12,566 nucleotides of DNA. It comes from Thiotrichales bacterium (lineage in GTDB: Bacteria; Pseudomonadota; Gammaproteobacteria; UWMA-0217). How positions within the stretch are numbered: the first letter of the stretch is position 1; each line of letters begins with the position of its first letter. Position numbers and translations under genes: made by a program. This document shows positions 6,366 to 12,566 of this stretch, piece after piece. Where the stretch lies: NCBI GenBank assembly GCA_024763135.1, contig JANTGD010000064.1, positions 1 through 12,566 of the forward strand. The letters run 5' to 3'. The notes beneath the pieces were generated by a model. The model saw nothing but the letters and a program-made list of their open reading frames with translations, was not told where the DNA came from and did not search any database.

Positions 6366-8474
6366 ATGAGTAACGGCACGCCACTGAGCGGTCTTTCAAA
6401 CCTTTTACGCAATGGCTTGGCCGCACCGATTCTCGTGATCATGATGCTCGCAATGATTGTGACGCCTTTACCGCCGATTGCGCTCGATTTGTTTTTTACC
6501 TTCAATATTGCGCTCTCATTGATCGTGTTATTGGCGACAATATATGCACTTCGGCCTCTTGAGTTTTCTGCGTTTCCAACCATTTTGCTCGCTGCCACGC
6601 TGTTGCGGCTCGCCTTGAACATCGCCTCTACGCGAATTGTTTTACTTGAAGGTCACACCGGAGGTGCCTCTGCCGGCCAAGTTATTCAGTCCTTCGGAGA
6701 GTTTGTGGTGGGCGGCAACTTTGCAGTGGGGCTCGTCGTTTTTGCGATTTTAGTCATTATCAATTTCGTAGTGGTAACCAAAGGTGCTGGCAGAGTATCA
6801 GAAGTCACCGCGCGCTTTACGCTAGATGCCATGCCAGGCAAACAAATGGCGGTCGATGCCGATCTGAATGCCGGGATCATCTCACAGGAGGAAGCTCGAC
6901 AACGTCGCGAAGAAATTACTCAGGAAGCCGATTTCTATGGGGCAATGGATGGCTCGAGCAAATTTGTTCGCGGAGATGCCGTTGCCGGAATTCTGATCTT
7001 GTTTATTAATATTATCGGTGGACTCGCGATTGGTATGGGGCAGCATGGTTTAGGATTTTCCGAAGCACTGGAACGATATACCCTGTTAACCATCGGAGAC
7101 GGACTGGTCGCTCAGATTCCCTCCTTACTGCTTTCGACCGCTACGGCTGTCATTGTTACTCGTGTATCGAAAAAAACCGATATGGGGCAACAAATGGTCA
7201 ATCAGATGTTCAGCGATCCTCGTGCATTATGGGTCACAGGTGCCATTCTTGGTTTATTGGGTATTATTCCCGGCATGCCGAATTTGGTCTTTCTGAGCTT
7301 GGCGCTGGTGTCGTTCGTTACAGCCTGGAAGATTACCAAACGTCCACCAGAAGCGGTTGCCAAAGAACCAGCCGGTGTGGCTGAAGAATCCAGCACACAA
7401 GAAAAAGAACTGAGCTGGGACGATGTCAAAACCGTCGATACCGTTGGTCTGGAAGTGGGTTATAAGCTCATAAGCCTGGTGAATACCGACCAGGATGGCA
7501 GCTTGCTCAACCGTATTAAAGGGGTCAGACGCAAGCTGTCTGAAACGCTGGGATTTCTGGTCCCCGCGGTCCATATCCGCGACAATTTAGATCTGGGCCC
7601 AAGTGATTATCAGATTACCGTTCTTGGCGTATCCGAAGGACAAGGACAAATATACCCAGATAAAGAGATGGCGATTAATCCCGGTGGCCTTCACCATGAT
7701 CTCCAGGGAATCAAAGTCCGCGATCCGGCATTTGGCATGGAGGCGGTTTGGATCGACCCTGCGCAGCGCGACCACGCGCAGGTACTGGGCTACACAGTCG
7801 TCGACGCCAGCACTGTCATTGCAACTCATCTGAACAAAATCTTATTGGAACACTCAGCTGAACTGCTGGGGCACGAAGAAACACAGCAGCTGTTGGAAAA
7901 GTTGGGGAAAACGGCACCGAAACTGGTGGAAGATCTGGTACCCAAAACGCTGCCACTGGGGACAGTGGTTCGGGTGCTGCAAAACCTGTTACAAGAAGGC
8001 ATTCCACTGACTGATATGCGGAGCATCGCCGAGACCCTGGCGGAAGCTGCGGTCAATAGTCAAGATGCCGACGCGCTGACAGCAGCGGTCAGGGTTTCAC
8101 TGAGACGGATGATTACACAACAAATCAATGGGTTAAATGAGGAATTGCCGGTTATCACCTTAACTCCTGATCTGGAACAGTTATTGCTTCAGTCCCTACA
8201 GAACAATGGCAATAGTGGACTGATTATTGAGCCGGGGCTCTCTGAGCGTATTCACCAGGCTTTGGCAGAAACGATAGATCGTCAAGAAGCAAAAGGACAG
8301 CCAGCAGTATTACTCGTGGCACCAGCACTGCGACCCTGGCTGGCGAAAATGCTGCGGCCAAGCCTGCACAGCCTCAAGATACTGGCTTACAACGAGATTG
8401 CCGAGAACAAACAACTCAAGGTCATTGCAAGTATCGGTAACAGCGGACAAAACAATCTGGAACATGCCGCATAA
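6366..8474 (+). CDS. flhA: Flagellar export apparatus protein FlhA
   Basis: FlhA forms the nonameric ring at the export gate; its membrane part couples proton flow to export and its large cytoplasmic domain docks chaperone-substrate complexes. From ATG 6366 the product is 702 aa, normal for the family. The N-terminal half has about eight membrane helices, with the FHIPEP signature region (about 135-165) including KGAGRVSEVTARFTLDAMPG. A linker leads to the cytoplasmic domain (about 345-690). Starts at TTG 6303 and ATG 6360 are also open, but AGGGA (6354-6358) is properly spaced (7 nt) only for 6366. The 144 bp upstream gap has no sigma-54 site with correct spacing, so the source of transcription is unclear. 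Confidence 0.95.
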   Translation: MSNGTPLSGLSNLLRNGLAAPILVIMMLAMIVTPLPPIALDLFFTFNIALSLIVLLATIYALRPLEFSAFPTILLAATLLRLALNIASTRIVLLEGHTGGASAGQVIQSFGEFVVGGNFAVGLVVFAILVIINFVVVTKGAGRVSEVTARFTLDAMPGKQMAVDADLNAGIISQEEARQRREEITQEADFYGAMDGSSKFVRGDAVAGILILFINIIGGLAIGMGQHGLGFSEALERYTLLTIGDGLVAQIPSLLLSTATAVIVTRVSKKTDMGQQMVNQMFSDPRALWVTGAILGLLGIIPGMPNLVFLSLALVSFVTAWKITKRPPEAVAKEPAGVAEESSTQEKELSWDDVKTVDTVGLEVGYKLISLVNTDQDGSLLNRIKGVRRKLSETLGFLVPAVHIRDNLDLGPSDYQITVLGVSEGQGQIYPDKEMAINPGGLHHDLQGIKVRDPAFGMEAVWIDPAQRDHAQVLGYTVVDASTVIATHLNKILLEHSAELLGHEETQQLLEKLGKTAPKLVEDLVPKTLPLGTVVRVLQNLLQEGIPLTDMRSIAETLAEAAVNSQDADALTAAVRVSLRRMITQQINGLNEELPVITLTPDLEQLLLQSLQNNGNSGLIIEPGLSERIHQALAETIDRQEAKGQPAVLLVAPALRPWLAKMLRPSLHSLKILAYNEIAENKQLKVIASIGNSGQNNLEHAA

Positions 8475-8556
8475 AAGCCCAATGGCGCTTCTGCGCAGCA
8501 CAAATAAATCGCCTTAGGACATTGGCAAACAGTATTTTATACAGGGAAGTATAGCA

Positions 8557-10050
8557 ATGAAGATCAAACGGTTTTTCGCCCCGGACTCGCGCAAAGCATT
8601 GCGTATGGTACAAGAAGCATTGGGAGAAGACGCGATTATTATCAGTAATCGTCGGGTCGATGATGGCGTGGAAATTCTTGCGGCGGAAGATTTCGACGAC
8701 GAACTAGCAAAACTTGGTGAGCTGGATACCGCCACAGCCAGCTTTGGCGGTAGCGTTACACCCGAAACCCCAAGGCAGAAGCCAGCCCCAAAACCAGAGG
8801 CCGCGCAACCCAACAACTATTCACCAGAAGCAGCATTACTGCATTCAGCCGCAGACGGTGCGAAACAAGCGAACACGGCCACCAAAGCCTTCGTCGAATC
8901 GCAGGCAGAGATTATTGTTGACCCCGCGCCGGAAAAGCTGGAAAAAAAGACAATACCCGACACAACAGCCGAAGTACCTGTCACACAAGCAGCTAAGCGC
9001 GAACAGGTCATGACGCAAGACGCAATTTTACAGTCACTGGTTAAAAAAAAGAGCCCTGCAAAATCCCCCAGCTTGAGCACTCATCCCGAAAATAACGATA
9101 CGGCTTTAATATCAAATATGCGCGCTGAGATTTCCAAGCTCAAACATATGATGGAGAATCAGTTCAGTGCATTACATTTGGGCAACTGGTCAGCCACCAA
9201 TCCCACACGCAGCAATTTGGTCAAACATCTCACACGTATGGGCTTTAGTCCTACTCTCGCCACCCAATTGGTCGGAGAACTGCGGAATGTGGAAGCACTT
9301 TCGCCCCAACAAGCAACCCGGGAAGTCTTAGCACTGCTCACCCAGGAAATAAAAACTACGGGCGATCAGATTTTTACTCGGGGTGGCACGATCGTTTTAA
9401 TAGGCCCTGCGGGTGCGGGTAAAACCACCAGCATAGCCAAAATTGCGGGCCAATACACCCGCCTGCACGGCCATAAACAAGTCATTCTCGTATCCGCTGA
9501 TAATCAACGCATCGGCGCACACGAACAACTCGTGGCTTTTGGGCGATTGTTCAATATCCCTGTACTTCGTGCCCGCGATGCTCAGGAACTCAAGCAGATT
9601 CTCAACGCTATGGCAGACAAGGCACTGGTGCTTGTAGATACGGGAAGCCTAAGCCAGGAGGATCTACGTGACCCTCAGCGTTTGCCAACGGTGGCCGCAG
9701 CAGTCCCCGGGGTAGCACACTACTTGGTACTACCTGCGCCAAACCAAATTGCCACTTTGGATCGGGTTGCCGCCATCAGCGATTCAATCAATATCGCGGG
9801 TACGATTATTTCCAAAACCGATGAAGCGGCCAATCTCGGCGCAGCGTTGACGGCTACACTCAGCCACGACCTGCCTGTAGGGTATTGGAGTGACAGCCAC
9901 AAAGTCACGCAATCCCTACATGTTGCCTCGCCCAAGCATCTGGTCGCCAAAGCCGTCACCATGATTAATAAACAAAATGAACAAGCAGTGACGCAGGTAT
10001 CCGGGTTCCGGCAACAACGTGACCCCCAAAAATCATCAAAAATGCAATAA
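8557..10050 (+). CDS. flhF: Flagellar pole-positioning GTPase FlhF (SRP-type)
   Basis: FlhF marks the cell pole for flagellar assembly. The 497 aa product has the basic N-terminal MKIKRFFAPDSRKALRMVQE segment, a long variable Pro/Ala/Gln/Lys-rich linker (about 65-190), an N-type helical domain (about 210-275), and an SRP-like G domain. The P-loop GPAGAGKTT is intact (283-291) and the ADNQRIGAHEQL stretch matches the family. Other motifs differ. G3 reads DTGSLSQ (361-367) where DTVGMSQ is usual, G4 reads SKTDEAA for TKLDEAA, and the later GQRVPEDLH-type segment reads SHKVTQSLH. The ribosome binding site AGGGA stands 10 nt from the ATG. It lies 82 bp after flhA and 27 bp before flhG. Identity is secure, but GTPase activity is less so. 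Confidence 0.93.
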   Translation: MKIKRFFAPDSRKALRMVQEALGEDAIIISNRRVDDGVEILAAEDFDDELAKLGELDTATASFGGSVTPETPRQKPAPKPEAAQPNNYSPEAALLHSAADGAKQANTATKAFVESQAEIIVDPAPEKLEKKTIPDTTAEVPVTQAAKREQVMTQDAILQSLVKKKSPAKSPSLSTHPENNDTALISNMRAEISKLKHMMENQFSALHLGNWSATNPTRSNLVKHLTRMGFSPTLATQLVGELRNVEALSPQQATREVLALLTQEIKTTGDQIFTRGGTIVLIGPAGAGKTTSIAKIAGQYTRLHGHKQVILVSADNQRIGAHEQLVAFGRLFNIPVLRARDAQELKQILNAMADKALVLVDTGSLSQEDLRDPQRLPTVAAAVPGVAHYLVLPAPNQIATLDRVAAISDSINIAGTIISKTDEAANLGAALTATLSHDLPVGYWSDSHKVTQSLHVASPKHLVAKAVTMINKQNEQAVTQVSGFRQQRDPQKSSKMQ

Positions 10051-10077
10051 CGAGCGCAGTAAAGAGGAACTGTTCGC

Positions 10078-10902
10078 ATGGTATCTAACAATAATATCCA
10101 GGTCATCGCCGTAGCCAGCGGCAAAGGTGGTGCAGGTAAAACGACAATCTCTGCCAACCTTGCCTCGGCCCTCACCCAAAAAGGACGCGCAGTCATGCTC
10201 CTGGATGCCGATCTTGGGATGGCGAATGTGGATGTGCTGATGAATGTTCATTCGCGCTGCAATCTTTCCCACGTATTAGAGGGAAAATGTGCGCTTGAGG
10301 AAACGATTATTCAGGGACCCAATGGGCTAATGATCGTCCCCGCTGCGTCCGGCGTCCAGCGCATGGCGCAACTGAGTGCTCAGGAACACGCCGGATTGAT
10401 CAACGCGTTCAATGATCTGCCCCACAAAATCGACACCCTGATTATTGATACAGCAGCCGGCATCAACCATAGCGTGACTAATTTTTGCCAGGCAGCAAAC
10501 GAAGTGTTGATCGTCATTTGCGACGAACCCACCTCAATTACCGACAGTTACGGACTCATCAAGGTGTTGAACCAAGACTATGGTATCCATCGATTTCACA
10601 TGCTTGCCAACCAAGTGGATCGCGCGCAGGACGGACAACAATTATACCAACGTGTTCTCAATGCAACGGACCGCTTTTTGCACGTAGATATCGAGTATCT
10701 CGGCGCGATACCACGGGACGTCTATCTACGCCGTTCCAATCAGGCCCAACGACTGGTAACGCTCAAATATCCTAACAGCCAGTCAGCAAGAGCCTTTGAT
10801 CGCATCGCATCTGAGATCGCCACTTGGTCCGCTCCTGACTCGCTCAGCGGCGGTATCGATTTCTTTACAGAGAGACGTATCAACCAAATAACTCACGCAT
10901 GA
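10078..10902 (+). CDS. flhG: Flagellar number regulator FlhG/FleN (MinD/ParA-type ATPase)
   Basis: FlhG (FleN in Pseudomonas) limits the number of polar flagella, acting with FlhF and, in Pseudomonas, by restraining FleQ. The 274 aa product has a deviant Walker A motif, GKGGAGKTT (15-23), with the signature lysine K16. It also has the switch motifs LLDADLGMANVDVL (about 41-54) and IIDTAAGINHSVTNF, plus the CDEPTSITDSYGLIKVLN stretch typical of FlhG as opposed to MinD. The short N-terminus (VIAVASGKGG) lacks a visible DQAxxLR FlhF-activating helix, as in my recollection of Pseudomonas FleN. AGAGGA stands nine bases before the ATG. The stop overlaps the fliA start by four bases (ATGA), implying translational coupling. 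Confidence 0.95.
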   Translation: MVSNNNIQVIAVASGKGGAGKTTISANLASALTQKGRAVMLLDADLGMANVDVLMNVHSRCNLSHVLEGKCALEETIIQGPNGLMIVPAASGVQRMAQLSAQEHAGLINAFNDLPHKIDTLIIDTAAGINHSVTNFCQAANEVLIVICDEPTSITDSYGLIKVLNQDYGIHRFHMLANQVDRAQDGQQLYQRVLNATDRFLHVDIEYLGAIPRDVYLRRSNQAQRLVTLKYPNSQSARAFDRIASEIATWSAPDSLSGGIDFFTERRINQITHA

Positions 10903-11645
10903 GTCAACTAGCCTATTCAATGACTACCCAGACCGAACTTAAAAACTATAACCTCGATAATCACGATGAAATGCTCATCACCCACGCACCTCTGGTTAAA
11001 AAAATCGTGCTGCACCTGCAAGCGCGACTTCCCGATAGCGTGCAAACCGACGACTTAATCCAGGCCGGCATGATGGGTTTGCTCGAAGCCTGTAAATCAT
11101 TTAACCCTAGCAAAGGCGCCAGCTTTGAGACCTATGCCGGTATCCGTATCCGTGGCGCTGTCATCGATGAAGTCCGCACGTCGGACTGGACACCGCGCTC
11201 CGTAAGCAAACATTTACGAGAAATTGCGGAAGCAATTCAAAAAGTAGAAGCCCGTAGCGGGCGTAAAGCGACCGACAGCCAAATCGCAGCAGAAATGCAG
11301 ATTCCCCTCGCGCAATATCAAAAAATCTCCCGCGAAGCTGCGGCGGCGCGCCTGATGAGTACAGATGAAATGGTCGATGATGAAGGCAACCCCTACATGG
11401 AAGTCGCCTCACCGGAAAACGACCCAGGGACTCATCTTTTAGAAGAAGATAAAAGGCGTTTCGTCGTTAAAGCCATCGAGCGCCTCCCGGAAAAAGAGCG
11501 CTTGGTGATGTCACTTTATTACGACGAAGAACTTAACCTTAAGGAAATCGGTGCCGTCTTGGGTGTCAGTGAATCGCGCATCAGCCAGATCCATGGTCAG
11601 GCATTGGCACGCATTCGCGCCAGTTTTGAAGAAGCCACCGCCTAG
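10899..11645 (+). CDS. fliA: Flagellar sigma factor FliA (sigma-28)
   Basis: FliA directs RNA polymerase to late flagellar genes (flagellin and often chemotaxis genes) and is held back by FlgM until the hook is complete. The 248 aa product shows sigma region 2 (DDLIQAGMMGLLEA and FETYAGIRIRGAVIDEVR, about 49-94), a region 3 helix set (KATDSQIAAEMQIPLAQY), and region 4 with the helix-turn-helix LKEIGAVLGVSESRISQIHG (about 214-233). ATG 10899 overlaps the flhG stop; a second in-frame ATG at 10920 would shorten the protein by seven residues. Neither has a clear ribosome binding site, and coupling favours the first. The gene ends inside the ribosome binding site of the next gene. Confidence 0.96.
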   Translation: MSQLAYSMTTQTELKNYNLDNHDEMLITHAPLVKKIVLHLQARLPDSVQTDDLIQAGMMGLLEACKSFNPSKGASFETYAGIRIRGAVIDEVRTSDWTPRSVSKHLREIAEAIQKVEARSGRKATDSQIAAEMQIPLAQYQKISREAAAARLMSTDEMVDDEGNPYMEVASPENDPGTHLLEEDKRRFVVKAIERLPEKERLVMSLYYDEELNLKEIGAVLGVSESRISQIHGQALARIRASFEEATA

Positions 11646-11655
11646 GAGAATATCA

Positions 11656-12060
11656 ATGGACAGCCTGACGCTTGCCATCATTGCGGTCACCCTCATCGCC
11701 AGTCAAGGCCTGCTATTGCATGTTGTCTACAACCTCCATAGCAATGAACAAAGACTCCGCCGGACCCTGACCGCACAAGGCAAAGAAATGCTCAAGCAAC
11801 GCAAGGAACTGTCCGTACTGACGGAGCGTTACCGAAATACCCAGGTACAGATGGATCAGCTGCGGGAAGAATTCAGTTTGCGGGAAAAATACGGCGCGCA
11901 AGCTGACTCCGCGATAGAAACCCCCAATATGGAGCAAATCATGAAGTACTTGGAAAATGGCGCGACCCTGGACGATCTCATCAGCAGTGCGGGTATCGAC
12001 GAAGCGGATGCCTATCTCATCCTCAATGAATGGGAAACACAGAAAAACGCTGTCAATTAA
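11656..12060 (+). CDS. DUF2802-type membrane protein with coiled coil, next to fliA
   Basis: A 134 aa protein with one N-terminal membrane helix (about 4-26). A long charged coiled coil follows (about 30-77), then a small C-terminal helical domain (about 91-128) reading YLENGATLDDLIS and EADAYLILNEW, which looks like a degenerate helix-turn-helix. The start at 11656 has a strong AGGAGAA site (11644-11650) overlapping the fliA stop; the longer open frame upstream lies inside fliA. The family is, from memory, DUF2802, found at the end of flagellar-chemotaxis operons in Pseudomonas. The layout and the place beside a sigma-28 gene resemble Bacillus SwrB, an activator of flagellar export. That functional link is inference. 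No catalytic residues are seen. Confidence 0.8.
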   Translation: MDSLTLAIIAVTLIASQGLLLHVVYNLHSNEQRLRRTLTAQGKEMLKQRKELSVLTERYRNTQVQMDQLREEFSLREKYGAQADSAIETPNMEQIMKYLENGATLDDLISSAGIDEADAYLILNEWETQKNAVN

Positions 12061-12170
12061 TCGGCCGATGATCGACGCAGGCATTGCTACTTTTAACCCG
12101 GCGATAAAATAGTGCGTGTTCAGCCACAACGCGCTGATCTGCGGTAAGGCAGCCAGACAGGGTCAATCTG

Positions 12171-12196
12171 AGTAGTTACGTCATTTTGTAACTACT
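12171..12196. terminator. Possible terminator-like hairpin downstream of the DUF2802 gene
   Basis: AGTAGTTAC (12171-12179) and GTAACTACT (12188-12196) are perfect 9 bp inverted arms around an 8 nt loop, followed by TT. The stem is AT-rich and the T-tract short, so it is a weak intrinsic terminator at best, and it lies 110 bp past the last stop codon. It could equally be a protein-binding site or the relic of an element end. Confidence 0.35.
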
Positions 12197-12318
12197 TTGT
12201 CAACTCGCTGATTCGTTACAAGCGGTATGCAAAGTGCCTTGTGGCTGAGCGCCCAGAGATCCGTAAGATGTGCCTTTGTTATGTACTAGTACACCGCCAT
12301 TGAGCGTAGCGAGTAATG
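12197..12318. other. Gene-free spacer with a 12 bp palindrome
   Basis: No gene is apparent. TGTACTAGTACA (12282-12293) is a perfect 12 bp palindrome. The following bases form an imperfect hairpin (CATTGAGCG...GCGAGTAATG, about 12298-12317). They lead straight into the degenerate repeat copy. The function is unknown. Confidence 0.4.
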
Positions 12319-12402
12319 TCCACTGGGTGCGAAATTGACGCGTCAGCAATGGGCGTGCAGAGTGCAATAGGAAAACCCGTGGTCATCTAATGGGTGATCA
12401 GA
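12319..12402 (+). repeat. Degenerate third copy of the ~105 bp repeat
   Basis: This stretch aligns without gaps to 12480-12563, in the same orientation and 161 bp upstream of it, at about three quarters identity by hand. The best-kept parts are GCGAAA, AGCAAT, AGGAAAAC and CGTGGTCA. The hairpin seen in the other copies becomes TCATC-TAATG-GGTGA, which still pairs if a G:U wobble is allowed. It is an older or divergent member of the same family. Confidence 0.7.
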
Positions 12403-12462
12403 AATTGATCTGTTTCGTCGGTTGCAGCGAGGATTTACGGGGACTTTGACCATCCAGCGGCT

Positions 12463-12566
12463 CTTTTATCCTAGAAAAATCACTTGAGCGCGAAAAAGAC
12501 GTGTAAGCAATTGGTGTGAATGGTGAAACAGGAAAACTCGTGGTCACCTTATTGGTGATGAGAGAT
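12463..12566 (+). repeat. Right copy of the ~105 bp dispersed repeat
   Basis: This is the counterpart of the left copy (8-112), in opposite orientation, about 85% identical, with 32 consecutive identical bases at 12533-12564. It contains the hairpin TCACC-TTATT-GGTGA. It runs to the last base of the window, so its outer boundary is unknown. It brackets the flagellar cluster together with the left copy. Confidence 0.85.

Noticed and set aside
8485..8496. GCGC-TTCT-GCGC hairpin after flhA as a terminator
   Set aside because: The stem is only 4 bp with no T-tract, and flhF probably continues in the same transcript.
11551..11655. Longer N-terminus of the DUF2802 gene overlapping fliA
   Set aside because: It would overlap fliA by about 95 bp out of frame; ATG 11656 has a strong, well-spaced ribosome binding site and begins a clean membrane helix.
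12319..12566. Repeat units read as integron attC sites
   Set aside because: No GTTRRRY/RYYYAAC core pair at the ends, no cassette between the units, and no integrase in the window.
12319..12566. CRISPR array
   Set aside because: Only two direct units, each ~84-105 bp and poorly conserved, with no cas genes. This does not fit a CRISPR array.

Overview
The window is a polar-flagellum biosynthesis cluster from a gammaproteobacterium, with thirteen genes, all on the + strand: fliL-fliM-fliN-fliO-fliP-fliQ-fliR-flhB-flhA-flhF-flhG(fleN)-fliA, then a small membrane protein of the DUF2802 type. The order fliLMNOPQR-flhB-flhA-flhF-flhG-fliA, the FlhF/FlhG pair that sets pole position and flagellar number, and a good -24/-12 (sigma-54) promoter before fliL all fit the Pseudomonas/Vibrio/Shewanella/Cellvibrio style of polar flagellum regulated by RpoN and FleQ-like proteins. 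I cannot name the genus from the sequence.

Layout. 1-612 carries no convincing gene: a ~105 bp repeat copy at the extreme left, then unexplained DNA, then the sigma-54 promoter (547-562). 613-3628 is a tight block fliLMNOP (basal-body stator-associated protein, C-ring proteins, first export-gate proteins) with 4-nt or near-zero junctions. 3629-3990 is an unusual 362 bp break between fliP and fliQ, holding a 146 bp MITE-like element with 26 bp terminal inverted repeats. 3991-6221 is fliQ-fliR-flhB. A 144 bp gap leads to flhA (6366-8474), and an 82 bp gap leads to flhF-flhG-fliA (8557-11645). The DUF2802 gene (11656-12060) closes the run. 12061-12566 is non-coding and rich in repeats and palindromes, ending in a second copy of the left-hand repeat in opposite orientation.

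How the genes work together. FliM and FliN form the C-ring switch. FliO assists assembly of the FliP5-FliQ4-FliR1 export gate, FlhB sets substrate specificity by self-cleavage at NPTH, and FlhA is the cytoplasmic docking ring. FlhF recruits the basal body to the pole, FlhG limits number, and FliA (sigma-28) switches on late filament genes once export works. The last gene resembles, in architecture and position, the export activator SwrB of Bacillus, which sits next to sigD; this is an inference.

The most notable points are: (1) inverted copies of one ~105 bp repeat bracket the whole cluster, with a third, degenerate copy on the right; (2) a MITE-like element sits inside the export-gate operon between fliP and fliQ; (3) the chemotaxis block (cheYZAB...cheW) that separates fliA from the DUF2802 gene in Pseudomonas is absent; (4) FlhF has several altered GTPase motifs and FliM an altered middle-domain glycine motif. 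Most of the window is otherwise a conventional flagellar locus, and I saw no wholly new enzymatic system in it.
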